DNA of 64,000 nt from Sphingopyxis sp. (GCA_030145715.1 JAIXHQ010000009.1:1-64000); one strand, 5' to 3'; shown: positions 18,599 through 29,309, numbered from the stretch's first letter. Translations and numbers: made by a program. Notes: generated from the letters alone by a model not told the origin.

Positions 18599-20731
18599 TC
18601 AGGCCGCGCCATGCGCCAGCGCGGCAAGGAGCAGGATCGCCACGATATTGGTGATCTTGATCATCGGATTGACCGCTGGGCCCGCCGTGTCCTTGTAAGG
18701 ATCGCCAACGGTGTCGCCGGTCACCGCGGCCTTATGGGCTTCGCTGCCCTTGCCGCCATGATTGCCGTCCTCGATATATTTCTTGGCATTGTCCCATGCG
18801 CCGCCGCCCGATGTCATCGATATGGCGACGAACAGCCCGCCGACGATCACGCCGAGCAACAGCGCGCCGAGCGCCTCCAGCGCCGCCGCCGGACCCGCAA
18901 CGCCGCGGATCACGAAATAGACGACGATCGGCGCCAGCACGGGAAGCAGCGATGGCACGATCATTTCCTTGATCGCCGCCTTTGTCACCAGATCGACGGT
19001 ACGCGCATAATCGGGTTTGGATTCATAAGTCATGATGCCCGGATTATTCCTGAACTGCTCGCGCACATCCTTGACCACCTCGCCCGCCGCGCGGCCCACG
19101 GCGGTCATGCCGAACGCCCCGAACAGATAGGGCAGCAACGCACCCAGCAGCAGCCCGACGATCACATAGGGCGACGACAGCGAAAAGGTCAGCGGCTCGG
19201 TCAGGCCAAGCTTGGCCGAATATTCGGCAATGTCGGCGGTATAGGTGCCGAACAGCACCAGCGCCGCCAGCCCGGCCGAACCGATGGCATAGCCCTTGGT
19301 CACTGCTTTGGTCGTGTTGCCCACGGCGTCGAGCAGGTCGGTCTTTTCACGCACGCTGTCGTCAAGGCCCGCCATTTCGGCAATGCCGCCAGCATTGTCG
19401 GTAACGGGTCCATAGGCATCGAGCGCGACGACCATGCCGGCCAGCGCCAGCATCGCGGTGGCGGCAAAGGCAATGCCGACGATACCGGCGGTCTGATAGG
19501 CAAAGACGATCCCGACACAGATCACCAGCGTCGGCAACGCGGTGGATTCCAGGCTGATCGCCAGCCCCTGGATGACATTGGTGCCATGGCCGGTTTCCGA
19601 CGCCTTGGCGATGCTGCGCACCGGGCGGTAATTGGTGCCGGTATAATATTCGGTGATCCAGATAATCAGCCCGGTGATGACAAGGCCCAGCAGCGAGCAA
19701 TAGAAAAGGTCGCTGCCGTTAAAGTCCGAACCCGGAATGTTGGTCGCCATGTCGCCGCCCAGCGCAAAGCTGGTCGAAAACCAGATCGCCGGGATCGACA
19801 GGATCGCGGTGACCAGGAATCCCTTGTACATCGCACCCATGACATTTTTTCCGCCGCCAAGGCGGACGAAATAGGTGCCGACGATCGACGTCAGGATGCA
19901 CACGCCGCCCATCAGCAGCGGCAGGCTCATCAACGGCAACAGCATGTCGCCCGCGCTTTTCATCAACAGCGCGATTAACACCATGGTGGCGCCGACGGTC
20001 ACGACATAGGTTTCGAACAGATCGGCCGCCATCCCGGCACAATCGCCGACATTGTCGCCGACATTATCGGCGATGACGGCGGGGTTGCGCGGATCATCCT
20101 CGGGAATTCCCGCCTCGACCTTTCCGACCAGGTCGGCGCCGACGTCGGCCGCCTTGGTAAAGATCCCGCCGCCCAGACGCGCGAAGATCGAGATCAGCGA
20201 CGCGCCGAACGCCAGCGCGACCAGCGCATCGACGACGGTGCGATCATCACCGCCGACGGTGTAACCGCCCGGCCCGATCAGATACCAGAAAAAGACCGAG
20301 ATCGCGAGGAGCGCGAGCCCCGCCACCAACAGGCCGGTGATCGCCCCGGCGCGGAATGCCATGGTCAGCCCGGCCTGAAGCCCCGTCTGGGCGGCGGCGG
20401 CGGTGCGGACATTGGCCTTGACCGAAATATTCATGCCGACAAAGCCCGCAACGCCCGACAGGACGGCACCGATGACAAAGCCCGTCGCCGAAATCGCACC
20501 AAGGAAATAGCCGACCAGAATGGCAACGACTACGCCGACGATGGCGATGGTGCGATATTGGCGGCCCAGATAGGCCTTGGCCCCTTCCTGAATGGCGGCG
20601 GCGATTTCCTGCATCTTTTCATTGCCGGGCGATGCGCTGAGCACCTGCCGCGAGGTAATGAAACCATAGAGTACGGCGATTAAGCCGCACGCTATCGCGA
20701 TCAGAGTCGGATAATCATTGGCAGGATTCAT
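18599..20731 (-). CDS. hppA: Membrane-bound pyrophosphate-energised proton pump
   Basis: [24 protein letters not shown]...[56 protein letters not shown]...[22 protein letters not shown]. Confidence 0.97.
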   Translation of the reverse strand: MNPANDYPTLIAIACGLIAVLYGFITSRQVLSASPGNEKMQEIAAAIQEGAKAYLGRQYRTIAIVGVVVAILVGYFLGAISATGFVIGAVLSGVAGFVGMNISVKANVRTAAAAQTGLQAGLTMAFRAGAITGLLVAGLALLAISVFFWYLIGPGGYTVGGDDRTVVDALVALAFGASLISIFARLGGGIFTKAADVGADLVGKVEAGIPEDDPRNPAVIADNVGDNVGDCAGMAADLFETYVVTVGATMVLIALLMKSAGDMLLPLMSLPLLMGGVCILTSIVGTYFVRLGGGKNVMGAMYKGFLVTAILSIPAIWFSTSFALGGDMATNIPGSDFNGSDLFYCSLLGLVITGLIIWITEYYTGTNYRPVRSIAKASETGHGTNVIQGLAISLESTALPTLVICVGIVFAYQTAGIVGIAFAATAMLALAGMVVALDAYGPVTDNAGGIAEMAGLDDSVREKTDLLDAVGNTTKAVTKGYAIGSAGLAALVLFGTYTADIAEYSAKLGLTEPLTFSLSSPYVIVGLLLGALLPYLFGAFGMTAVGRAAGEVVKDVREQFRNNPGIMTYESKPDYARTVDLVTKAAIKEMIVPSLLPVLAPIVVYFVIRGVAGPAAALEALGALLLGVIVGGLFVAISMTSGGGAWDNAKKYIEDGNHGGKGSEAHKAAVTGDTVGDPYKDTAGPAVNPMIKITNIVAILLLAALAHGAA

Positions 20732-20958
20732 GCGTGTCTCTTCCTTCCCATGAGAAGGGCGACGCATAAGATAGCAGTCGAGCACGTCCGACTTATTGAT
20801 GCCGGTTCGCCCTCTCCCCTGATGCGACCGCCCCAAATTTGGACGTCGAGTTATGGGAAGAAAGAAAGCGCCGCGCAACCCCGGTTATTCGGCGCCGGCT
20901 CCTTGCTTCATCAGACGAATTTCCAATCGATTTCCTGCCGATAGTCGCCGACTGGGGA

Positions 20959-21888
20959 TCAATGCATGAAACCAAGGCGCGCGGGCACCGCCACACGCTG
21001 CGCACGGTGGGTCAGCAAAATTCCCTCGCCCACCCCGGCATGGCCGATGGCGGTGACCGCGACGTTCAAACCGGCGGCTATCTCGCCGATCGCCGTCGCC
21101 GCGGCAGGATCGGCGGTGAACAGCAACTGATAATCGTCCCCGGCGGTCGCCGCGGCCAGCCGGGTGTCGATTATGTCGGGGCGGACGGCAAGCAGCGCCG
21201 CCGACAGGGGAAAGGCCTCGATCATCAGGCCGAATTGGCACCCGCTGGCGATGGCCATCCGCTGCGCGTCGATCAACAGGCCGTCGGACACGTCCATCAT
21301 CGCATGGACATGGGGCGCGATCGCCTGGCCGAACGTCAACTGCGGCTGCGGTCGGTTATAGGCGGCCAGACAGGTCTCGTTCGCCGCCTCTTGTCCCAGC
21401 CGCATGGCAAGGCCCAGTCCGGCGTTGCCGATCGATCCCGTCACCCATATCCGGTCGCCCGGCCGGGCACCGCTGCGCGGCGGCGCACCGCCCGGCGGCG
21501 CGCGGCCGATCGCGGTCAGGCCAAAGCTGCGCGGCGCGCCTGCGGGCACACGCACCGTATCGCCGCCCAACAGGATGACGCCGAACCGGCGCAGCACCAG
21601 GTCAAGGCCGTCGGCAAAGGCGGCGTCCCATGCCGCATCGCCCAGGCTATATCCGACGAGCACGCCGACGGGGGCCGCGCCCTTGGCCGCCAGGTCCGAC
21701 AGGTTCACCGCGACAAGTTTCCACGCGACATCCTGCGGCGTGTCGTCGGGCAGGAAATGAACGCCCTCGACGATCATGTCGTGCGTCAGGACCAGCCCGT
21801 CCCAAACAGCCGCATCGTCGTTCAGCCCGCGCGCGGCGGGATCGACGGCGATGCTGCGCAGACGGGCGATGAAATCGGCTTCGGACAT
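20959..21888 (-). CDS. thiL: Thiamine-phosphate kinase
   Basis: MSEADFIARLRSIA..ARGLNDDAAVWDGLVLTHDMIVEGVHFLPDDTPQDVAWKLVAVNLSDLAAKGAAPVGVL. Confidence 0.93.
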   Translation of the reverse strand: MSEADFIARLRSIAVDPAARGLNDDAAVWDGLVLTHDMIVEGVHFLPDDTPQDVAWKLVAVNLSDLAAKGAAPVGVLVGYSLGDAAWDAAFADGLDLVLRRFGVILLGGDTVRVPAGAPRSFGLTAIGRAPPGGAPPRSGARPGDRIWVTGSIGNAGLGLAMRLGQEAANETCLAAYNRPQPQLTFGQAIAPHVHAMMDVSDGLLIDAQRMAIASGCQFGLMIEAFPLSAALLAVRPDIIDTRLAAATAGDDYQLLFTADPAAATAIGEIAAGLNVAVTAIGHAGVGEGILLTHRAQRVAVPARLGFMH

Positions 21889-21963
21889 GCGGTGTGGATA
21901 ACTGGTTTGGGTATAAAAGATACCCGGCGATCCGTCCCATCGCGCCGCGACAGGAAACATCGA

Positions 21964-22410
21964 TTATTTGCGCACATCCTTGCCGATCGCATCGAGCAGG
22001 CCGTTGGCGAACCCCGCCTCGCGCGTGTCGAAAAATGCCTTGGCCACATCGACATATTCGCTGACTACCGCCCCGACTGGCACATCGCCCCGCGCCATCA
22101 ATTCATAGGCGCCGGCGCGCAGGATCGCCTTCATCGTGCGGTCCAGCCGGTCCATCGTCCAGCCGCTTGCCAGCCGCGCGACGATCGCCGCGTCAATTTC
22201 TTCCGCCCGCGCCAGCGCGCCCTTTACCACATCGTCGAAAAACTGGGTGTCGGCCTCGGCATATTCGGCGTCCTCGATCGTCGCGCCGATCCGGTGCTGG
22301 TGAAATTCGTGGATCAGCTTGGCAACGGGGGTTGCCTCCATCTCGTGCTGATACAGCGCCTGCACAGCGGCAAGGCGAGCGGCGGAGCGGGATTGGGCGC
22401 GTTTGTTCAT
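21964..22410 (-). CDS. nusB: Transcription antitermination factor NusB
   Basis: RSAARLAAVQALYQHEM...LDRTMKAILRAGAYELMARGDVPVGAVVSEYVDVAKAFFDTREAGFANGLLDAIGKD. Confidence 0.95.
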   Translation of the reverse strand: MNKRAQSRSAARLAAVQALYQHEMEATPVAKLIHEFHQHRIGATIEDAEYAEADTQFFDDVVKGALARAEEIDAAIVARLASGWTMDRLDRTMKAILRAGAYELMARGDVPVGAVVSEYVDVAKAFFDTREAGFANGLLDAIGKDVRK

Positions 22411-22417
22411 GACTTTT

Positions 22418-23710
22418 CTACTTCAGGCGGTTCTGGACGCTGAGCGCATGGGCGGGCAGCCCCTCGGCGCCCGCCAGCGCGACGGCGGCGGGGCCGATGG
22501 CGGCCAGGCTGGCTTCGTCAAGCGCAAGGAAACTGGTGCGCTTCATGAAATCGCTGACCGACAGTCCGCTGGAAAAACGCGCGCGGCGTCCGGTGGGGAG
22601 GACGTGGTTCGGACCCGCGACATAATCGCCGATCGCTTCGGGGGTCTGGCGGCCCAGGAAGACCGATCCCGCGTGACGCACTTTGGCGAACAGCGCATCG
22701 GCTTCGGCCGGATCGACCGCGAGTTCCAGATGTTCGGGCGCCAGCCGGTCGCAGAGCGGGATGGCATCGGCCAGCGTCGGCACGACGATCACCGCGCCAT
22801 TGGCGGCCCAGCTTGCCCGCATCGTCGGCGCGGTGTTCAGGGTAGGAATGACGTGCGCGACCGCCGCCGCCACCGCATCGGCGAAATCGCCATCGTCGGT
22901 AAACAGGATCGACTGGCTCGTCGGGTCATGTTCGGCCTGGCTGAGCAGATCGGCGGCGATGACATGCGGTTCGTTGCGCGCATCGGCGACGACGACGATC
23001 TCGCTTGGCCCCGCGACCATGTCGATGCCGACGACGCCGTAAACCTGTCGCTTCGCCTCGGCGACCCAGGCATTGCCGGGGCCGGTGACGACATCGACCG
23101 GCGCGATGCGGCCAGTGCCATAGGCGAGCGCCGCGACGGCCTGCGCCCCGCCGACGCGCCAGATTTCATCGACCCCGCCGATATGCGCCGCCGCCATGAC
23201 CACCGGGTTCGTCTCGCCACCCGGCGTCGGGGTCATCATCACGATCCGTTCGACCCCCGCGACCTTTGCCGGAATGATGTTCATCAGTACCGACGAGGGA
23301 TAGGCGGCACGCCCACCGGGGACATAGACGCCCGCTGCATCGACGGCGCGCCAGCGCGCGCCCAGCCGCGCGCCCGTGCCGTCGCGATAATCGCGATCTT
23401 CGGGAAGCTGCGCGGCATGATAGGCGCGGATGCGCGTCGCGGCGAGGTTCAGCGCGTCGCGCAATTCGGGCGCCAGCGCGTCATAGGCCGCGGCGCATTC
23501 CGCCTTGCCGATGCCCCAGCCGCTGGCGTCGAGGTCGAAACGGTCGAATCTGGCGGTATAATCGGCAAGCGCCGCGTCGCCGTCGGCCTTTACCCGCGCG
23601 ATGATCGCCGCGACGTCGCTCGACACGTCGGACGTGCTTTCGCGTCGGTCATCGACCAGCGCGTCAAACTCGGCCGCAAAGCCGGGCGCGGAGGCGTCAA
23701 GCCGCCGCAT
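22418..23710 (-). CDS. hisD: Histidinol dehydrogenase
   Basis: [31 protein letters not shown]...[34 protein letters not shown]...[14 protein letters not shown]. Confidence 0.96.
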   Translation of the reverse strand: MRRLDASAPGFAAEFDALVDDRRESTSDVSSDVAAIIARVKADGDAALADYTARFDRFDLDASGWGIGKAECAAAYDALAPELRDALNLAATRIRAYHAAQLPEDRDYRDGTGARLGARWRAVDAAGVYVPGGRAAYPSSVLMNIIPAKVAGVERIVMMTPTPGGETNPVVMAAAHIGGVDEIWRVGGAQAVAALAYGTGRIAPVDVVTGPGNAWVAEAKRQVYGVVGIDMVAGPSEIVVVADARNEPHVIAADLLSQAEHDPTSQSILFTDDGDFADAVAAAVAHVIPTLNTAPTMRASWAANGAVIVVPTLADAIPLCDRLAPEHLELAVDPAEADALFAKVRHAGSVFLGRQTPEAIGDYVAGPNHVLPTGRRARFSSGLSVSDFMKRTSFLALDEASLAAIGPAAVALAGAEGLPAHALSVQNRLK

Positions 23711-24353
23711 CGCCCACCGCCGCGCGAAATTTTTCGACCAGCGCCGGAACTTCGGCCGAACGCAGCTTGAACGCGGCGCGGTTGACGATCAGCCGCGCCG
23801 ACACCTCGCTGATGATTTTTTGTTCGGCGAGCGCATTTTCGACGAGCGTGCGGCCGGTCGAAACCAGGTCGACGATGTGCGATGCCAGCCCCAGCTTCGG
23901 CGCAATCTCCATCGCGCCGTTCAGCTTGATGCATTCGGCCTGGATGCCCTGCGCCGCGAACCAGCGGCGGGTGGTCGCGGGATATTTGGTCGCAACGCGA
24001 ATATGACTTTCGCCAAGGCCCGGCGGCGCGCTGCCCTCTGGTCCCGCGAGCGACAGGCGGCAATGGCCGATGCCCAGGTCCACGGGCGCATAAAGCTCGC
24101 TATAATCAAACTCGTCGACGACGTCGGATCCCACGATGCCAAGCTGCGCCGCGCCATGCGCCACGAACGTGGCGACGTCGAACGCGCGGACGCGGATCAG
24201 AGAGATGTGCGGCTGGTTCGTCGCGAACACCAGCGCGCGGCTTTTCTTGTCAAAGAAATCCGCCGCTGGCTCGATACCGGCGCGCGCGAGCAGCGGCAGC
24301 GCCTCGTCGAGGATGCGCCCTTTCGGGATGGCAAAGATGATCGGTTCGGGCAT
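23697..24353 (-). CDS. hisG: ATP phosphoribosyltransferase
   Basis: [25 protein letters not shown]...[12 protein letters not shown]...[19 protein letters not shown]; overlaps hisD. Confidence 0.95.
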   Translation of the reverse strand: MPEPIIFAIPKGRILDEALPLLARAGIEPAADFFDKKSRALVFATNQPHISLIRVRAFDVATFVAHGAAQLGIVGSDVVDEFDYSELYAPVDLGIGHCRLSLAGPEGSAPPGLGESHIRVATKYPATTRRWFAAQGIQAECIKLNGAMEIAPKLGLASHIVDLVSTGRTLVENALAEQKIISEVSARLIVNRAAFKLRSAEVPALVEKFRAAVGDAAA

Positions 24354-24392
24354 AAGCTTGCGCGCCCATAAGCATAGAGGGGACAAAGGGCA

Positions 24393-25472
24393 ATGAGCGA
24401 GCGATACCAGCCGATCGACATGGCACGGACGGGACCGGCGGCCGTCCGCACCGCCTTTGCCAATCAGGTCGCCTATTGCCGCGCCAACGGCGCCCCCGTC
24501 ACCGCCCGCGTCGTCGCCGCCATCGCGGCGCTGATCGACAATCCCGCCACCGATTTCGCCCGCCGCATCGCGGGATGGAGCGGCGCGCCGCTGGCCGACG
24601 CGCTGCCGCTGCGCGCGGCGGGGGGCATTCACGCGCTCCACCTGTCACGGGCCGCGCACGAACTCGCACCCATTTACGCCGACGCCGACGACATCAACGA
24701 CGCGGCGATCATTGCCGGCGTCGTCGCGCGGCATGAAACGGCGCTGCTGCCGTGGCTGGACGGCCCGCCGCAAACGAACGAGGCGGGCCGATCGTCGAAC
24801 TTCATCGCCGCGATGCTGTGGCTTGCCGATCAGCGGCTGCCGCCGCATTTCGACTGCCTGGAAATCGGGTCGAGCGCCGGGATCAACCTGATGATCGATC
24901 GCTATCATTATGATCTGGGCGGCGTACACAGCGGCCCCCGGCCGGGGGCGATGGCGTTCACCCCCGAATGGCGCGGCAAGCATCCGCCGCTGCACGCCAT
25001 CACCTTTGCCGGTCTGAAGGGATGCGATGTGGCACCGGTCGACCTGACCGACCCGGCGCAGGCGCTGCGCCTGAAAGCCTATATCTGGCCCGAACATCAT
25101 ATCCGCTTCGACCGCATGGAGGCGGCGATCGAAGCCGCGGGTCGGGAACCGCCGCACCTGATCCGCGCCAACGCCGCCGATTTCGTCGAGGCCGAACTCG
25201 CGCGGCCACAGGCGGACGGCACGACGCGCGTGCTGATGCATTCAATCGTGTGGCAATATGTGCCTGCGGATCAGCAGGCGCGGATCACGGCGGCGATGGA
25301 GGCCGCAGGCGCGCGGGCAACCCCCGAACGGCCGCTCGCGTGGATCGCGCTGGAGGCGAATCGGACCGTGCATCATCATGAACTGGTGGTGCGCCATTGG
25401 CCCGGCGGCGCCGCGCCCCGGATGCTCGGCCGCGCGCATGCCCATGGCGCGTGGATCGACTGGCTGGAATAG
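24393..25472 (+). CDS. DUF2332 family protein
   Basis: [14 protein letters not shown]...[23 protein letters not shown]...[37 protein letters not shown]...[12 protein letters not shown]. Confidence 0.8.
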   Translation: MSERYQPIDMARTGPAAVRTAFANQVAYCRANGAPVTARVVAAIAALIDNPATDFARRIAGWSGAPLADALPLRAAGGIHALHLSRAAHELAPIYADADDINDAAIIAGVVARHETALLPWLDGPPQTNEAGRSSNFIAAMLWLADQRLPPHFDCLEIGSSAGINLMIDRYHYDLGGVHSGPRPGAMAFTPEWRGKHPPLHAITFAGLKGCDVAPVDLTDPAQALRLKAYIWPEHHIRFDRMEAAIEAAGREPPHLIRANAADFVEAELARPQADGTTRVLMHSIVWQYVPADQQARITAAMEAAGARATPERPLAWIALEANRTVHHHELVVRHWPGGAAPRMLGRAHAHGAWIDWLE

Positions 25473-25494
25473 CGTCAGGGCGCCAGCCGGCCGA

Positions 25495-25965
25495 TTACAA
25501 ACGCGCTTCCAATTGGGCGAGCAATTGCTGAACCGGCGTCCGCGCGCGCGGCGCTTCCCACCCTGCCTCGATCGCCGCGACACGTTCGAACAGCCGTTCG
25601 CTGGCGGCGATGATCCGGTGGACCGAGGCGTCAAACCCCGCGCACAGCGCCCAGTCGGCCGCGATCGGATCGCCGATCCGCGCGGCGCTGTCGTTCGGCC
25701 CCGCGCCGGGGTCGCCCGCGAACATCGCGCGGCGATGAAGCAGCCAGGCGATGACATGCATCAGCCGTGTCGTCGTCTTGAGCGATTCGCACGCGAGGCC
25801 GATCTGTTTCAGCCCGTCACCGCGCGCGCTGCCCAGGTCGCGTTGCATGGCAAAGGCGGCATGGGCCTCGTCGGCCAGCAGCATCGCCTCGACATAAAGA
25901 TTTTCCACCTGTGCGCGCTGCACCGGCGCGCCGATCGCCATCATATTTGTTCGCCCGCCGGTCAT
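25495..25965 (-). CDS. DUF1465 family protein
   Basis: VENLYVEAMLLADEAHAAFA...GLACESLKTTTRLMHVIAWLLHRRAMFAGD resembles alphaproteobacterial DUF1465 proteins. Confidence 0.7.
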   Translation of the reverse strand: MTGGRTNMMAIGAPVQRAQVENLYVEAMLLADEAHAAFAMQRDLGSARGDGLKQIGLACESLKTTTRLMHVIAWLLHRRAMFAGDPGAGPNDSAARIGDPIAADWALCAGFDASVHRIIAASERLFERVAAIEAGWEAPRARTPVQQLLAQLEARL

Positions 25966-26075
25966 GTCAGTCCGATGCCATGCCCGCCGCCACCTTCGCA
26001 ATGGCGGTAACCATGAAATCTGAAACGCGCGGCGTCCCGTTTTGATTCAAGCCCTTGGCGATCAGGCGGCCCGCA

Positions 26076-26273
26076 CTAGGCGATGATGTCGGGAAGCAGT
26101 TGATCCTCGCACCAGGCGATCTCGTCGCGCAGGCGCAGCTTGCGCTTCTTGAGCCGCGCCAGTTGCAACTGGTCGGGGGTCGCCGCGGTGCCGAGCGCGA
26201 TGATCGCCGCATCGAGGTCGCGGTGCTCGATGCGCAGCAATTCCAGGCGCTGGGTAATTTCCTCGGGGCTCAC
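26076..26273 (-). CDS. Small DUF465 (YdcH-like) family protein
   Basis: RLELLRIEHRDLDAAIIAL...DQLQLARLKKRKLRLRDEIAWCEDQLLPDIIA. Confidence 0.8.
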   Translation of the reverse strand: MSPEEITQRLELLRIEHRDLDAAIIALGTAATPDQLQLARLKKRKLRLRDEIAWCEDQLLPDIIA

Positions 26274-26398
26274 ACCCCCTCCCTGCCACGTTCACCACTG
26301 GTCCGCAACGGGGACCGGCTGGCCGAATCGCTACGACATTGCGCGTGATTCGTGATTTACTCGGACCTGCCAATCGAGTCGCAAAAGGAGAATGGCCA

Positions 26399-26557
26399 AT
26401 GAGCACGTCGCACCTTTCCGCCCTGAAGTCCCGCCATGCGGACCTCGACGAGAAAATTGCGAATGAGGAACGGCGCCCCTGCCCCGATACCGGCGTGGTG
26501 GCGCAAATGAAGAAACAGAAATTGAAGATAAAGGAAGAGATGCTGGCGATCGCCTGA
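26399..26557 (+). CDS. Small DUF465 family protein
   Basis: MSTSHLSALKSRHADLDEKIANEERRPCPDTGVVAQMKKQKLKIKEEMLAIA. Confidence 0.8.
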   Translation: MSTSHLSALKSRHADLDEKIANEERRPCPDTGVVAQMKKQKLKIKEEMLAIA

Positions 26558-26605
26558 CGATCCCCAGCCGCACCGTCCGCTGATGCCGCCCTTACCTAGG
26601 ACGCA

Positions 26606-26995
26606 TCAGCGCCGGCGGTAGAGAGAGGCGGGTTCGCGGCCCGTCCGCCGCAGATATGACGGCAAATCGGACTCAGATACCACTTGACGGCGGACCGCCT
26701 GCGGATCGACCGGCCGGTCGAACGCGATACCGAATTTCCCCTCGCCCGCCCACACGACGCGCCCCGGAACCGGGCCGACATTGGGCAGTTCGACATGGAT
26801 CGCCACGCCCTGCGTGACGTCCACCTTGGCTTCGGCCAGCATACCGCCCACCGACAGATTGCGGACGCGCACGGTGACGGGATCGGGCCGACCAGGCACG
26901 ATCAGCATCGCCTGCATGAACAGGCTGTCCCGATCAGCGCCGCGCGACAAAGCCGCGACCTGTTCGTCCACTGATGTTGGTACGCCCGATTCCAT
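26606..26995 (-). CDS. PilZ domain protein
   Basis: VRNLSVGGMLAEAKVDVTQGVAIHVELPNVGPVPGRVVWAGEGKFGIAFDRPVDP is PilZ-like; start at MESGVPTSVDEQ. Confidence 0.7.
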   Translation of the reverse strand: MESGVPTSVDEQVAALSRGADRDSLFMQAMLIVPGRPDPVTVRVRNLSVGGMLAEAKVDVTQGVAIHVELPNVGPVPGRVVWAGEGKFGIAFDRPVDPQAVRRQVVSESDLPSYLRRTGREPASLYRRR

Positions 26996-27084
26996 TGCGA
27001 CCCGTTTCCCCGCATTGATGTGAGGTCGCGAACCTAGGCGCCAGCCATTGCGGAATCGTAAATGGAGCTGCCGCCCCGGCGCGA

Positions 27085-27546
27085 TCAATCTTCGCGTGAA
27101 ATCCGTTCGTTGCGCTCGTGGCGCTCCTGCGCCTCCAGCGTCATCGTCGCAATCGGGCGCGCTTGCAGCCGGGCCAGCGAAATCGGTTCGCCGGTTACCG
27201 CGCAATAGCCATATTCGCCCTCGTCGATGCGGCGGATGGCCGAATCGATCTTGGCGATCAGCTTGCGCTGCCGGTCGCGGGTGCGAAGCTCGATCGCCCA
27301 ATCGGTTTCGCTCGACGCCCGGTCGGCGATGTCGGGCTCGCGAAGCGGGCCGTCCTGCAAATGGGCCAGCGTCGATTCGGATTCGCTCAGGATCGACTTT
27401 TTCCAGGCACGCAGCAGGCCGCGGAAATAATCCTGCTGCCGCTCGTTCATGAACTCCTCATCGTCGCCGGGGACATAGTCCGAATCGAGATTGGATTTGG
27501 CTTCGCGAAGCGCATCCGCTCCAACATCGGCAATCTTGGTCGGCAT
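27085..27546 (-). CDS. dksA: RNA polymerase-binding protein DksA
   Basis: EEFMNERQQDYFRGLLRAWKKSIL...TDWAIELRTRDRQRKLIAKIDSAIRRIDEGEYGYCAVTGEPISLARLQARPIATMTLEAQERHE. Confidence 0.93.
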   Translation of the reverse strand: MPTKIADVGADALREAKSNLDSDYVPGDDEEFMNERQQDYFRGLLRAWKKSILSESESTLAHLQDGPLREPDIADRASSETDWAIELRTRDRQRKLIAKIDSAIRRIDEGEYGYCAVTGEPISLARLQARPIATMTLEAQERHERNERISRED

Positions 27547-27986
27547 GAGGGGCTCTCGCGTCCTTTCCTGTCACCCCATTGACCGCAAAGCGGTTTGGGG
27601 AGTGGCGCGCCTATAGCCACCCGCGTGTTGCGATACAAGCGCGGAAGCTGCCGATTCGGGTATGTGCGCAAAGCATGGGCGAGCCGACTACATGGACGAT
27701 GCGAATCTGTTGTGGCCGCGTCGCTCTACCACCCTGTCCCGCGCGCGCCGATTTAGGGCCGAATATTAACCAATGTGACAGAATTGCAGTATGTCTCGTA
27801 CTGTTTTGGGACAGATAAGGCGATTTTAGTTGATTTTGGTGCCTTTTTCCCGCTGTCGGACAGACAAACGCGGTTAACGCAATTGCCGCGTTCACAAAGC
27901 TTTGGCCTTTTGAGGTATAGCGAAGGTGAACGGGGGGTGCCGGTGGATGGCGCTTCGCACCTGCAACGGGAAAGAAAGAGAAGCCT

Positions 27987-29309
27987 ATGTCTGTCCGAAT
28001 GGCCCTCGCCAAGCTTTGCGCCTGCACCTGTGGCGGTGCGATCATCGGCGGCGGCGCGATGCAGATCGCCGACGTCCCCGCGGCGCGCGCGCAGACGGTA
28101 AAGTCCTGCACGCCCTGCGCCGGCAAAAAGGTCGTTCGCAAGCGCCACGCCGCGCGCAAGCCGGTTAAGCGGGTCCGCCGCGTCGTCACGACAAAGCGCA
28201 TCATCCGCACCGCGACGCCCCAGACCCAGGTGGTAACGCAGACGATCCCGCTGCCCCCGATCCCCTACGCGCCCTTTCCGCGCGGCGGCTTTGAAGGCGG
28301 CAGCAGCGGCGGCGGCGTGACCGTTATCGGCGGCGGCTTTGGCGGCGGTTTCGGCGGCGGCTTTTTCGGTGGCTTCTTTGGCGGCAGTTCGGGCGGCGGC
28401 GGCAGCAGCGGCAGCATCGTCGTGACCTCGACGACGACCGGCGGCGTCAGCACCAGCACTTCGTCGGGTGTCTCGACGTCCACGGGCAGCGTTTCGACGT
28501 CCACGGGTAACGTCTCCACGTCGACGGGCAACGTATCGACGTCCACCGGCAACGTATCGACCTCGACCGGCAGCGTATCCACCTCAACCGGCAGCGTATC
28601 CACCTCAACCGGCAGCGTCTCGACCTCGACAGGCAGCGTCAGCACTTCGTCGTCGAGCAGCAGTTCGTCGTCCAGTTCCTCCTCGTCCTCGTCGAGTTCC
28701 TCTTCGTCGAGCAGCAGTTCCTATGGTCACGGCAGCTCCTCCAAGGGTAGCAGCTCCTATGGCCATGGCAGTTCCTCGAAAGGCGGTAGTTCGGGCAGCA
28801 GTTCCTACGGCCATGGCAGTTCGTCCAAGGGCGGCAGTTCGGGCAGCAGTTCGGATGGCCACGGCAGTTCGTCGAAAGGCGGCAGTTCGGGCAGCAGCTC
28901 CTACGGCCACGGCAGCTCGTCCAAGGGCGGCAGTTCAGGCAGCAGCTCGGACGGCCACGGCAGTTCGTCGTCGAGTTCGTCCTCGTCCTCATCCTCGTCG
29001 AGCAGCAGCTCGACAGGCGGCGCGACCTCCTCTGGCGCGACCGGCGGCAGCAGCAGCTTCGGCTCGACCGGCAGCACCAGCTCCTCTTCGTCGTCGAGCA
29101 GTTCGTCCAGCTCGTCCTCATCCTCTTCCTCGTCCGGTCATGGCGGCAGCAGCAGCCATGGTGGCAGCAGCAGCCACGGCGGCTCCTCCGGCGATCCGAC
29201 CCCGGTTCCGGCGCCGCCGATGATGCTGTTGTTCGGTGCCGCCGCCGCCGCGCTGGTCGCGCGCCGCCGCGCGGCGAACCGCAACGACGATCAGGTCAAC
29301 GCGGCCTGA
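27987..29309 (+). CDS. Ser/Gly-rich low-complexity exported protein with PEP-CTERM-like C-terminal sorting segment
   Basis: Hydrophobic N-terminus, basic linker (KKVVRKRHAARKPVKRVRRVV), Gly-rich block, STSTGNV repeats, poly-Ser, YGHGSSSKGGSSGSSS repeats, then DPTPVPAPPMMLLFGAAAAALVARRRA. Confidence 0.85.
   Translation: MSVRMALAKLCACTCGGAIIGGGAMQIADVPAARAQTVKSCTPCAGKKVVRKRHAARKPVKRVRRVVTTKRIIRTATPQTQVVTQTIPLPPIPYAPFPRGGFEGGSSGGGVTVIGGGFGGGFGGGFFGGFFGGSSGGGGSSGSIVVTSTTTGGVSTSTSSGVSTSTGSVSTSTGNVSTSTGNVSTSTGNVSTSTGSVSTSTGSVSTSTGSVSTSTGSVSTSSSSSSSSSSSSSSSSSSSSSSSSSYGHGSSSKGSSSYGHGSSSKGGSSGSSSYGHGSSSKGGSSGSSSDGHGSSSKGGSSGSSSYGHGSSSKGGSSGSSSDGHGSSSSSSSSSSSSSSSSSTGGATSSGATGGSSSFGSTGSTSSSSSSSSSSSSSSSSSSSGHGGSSSHGGSSSHGGSSGDPTPVPAPPMMLLFGAAAAALVARRRAANRNDDQVNAA
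28464..28645 (+). repeat. 21-bp tandem coding repeat, about 8 copies, encoding (G-N/S-VSTST)n
   Basis: ggcaacgtatcgacgtccacc / ggcaacgtatcgacctcgacc / ggcagcgtatccacctcaacc and similar, in frame. Confidence 0.85.
28722..28967 (+). repeat. 48-bp tandem coding repeat encoding (Y/D)GHGSSSKGGSSGSSS
   Basis: About five units seen in the translation; first unit is shorter (YGHGSSSKGSSS). Confidence 0.85.

Noticed and set aside
20839-22443. 534-aa + strand ORF
   Set aside because: Antisense to thiL and nusB; no recognisable motif.
27900-27986. Sigma-54 promoter for the PEP-CTERM-like gene
   Set aside because: TGGCGCTTCGCACC does not have the required GG-N10-GC spacing.
28640-28985. Possible CRISPR-like array
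   Set aside because: Repeats are contiguous in-frame coding units without unique spacers.
28265-29223. Overlapping repetitive ORFs (28265-28645 -, 28468-29223 +, 28639-29121 -) inside the Ser-rich gene
   Set aside because: Alternate frames of the same low-complexity DNA; the 27987-29309 frame has a leader, PEP-CTERM-like tail and terminator.
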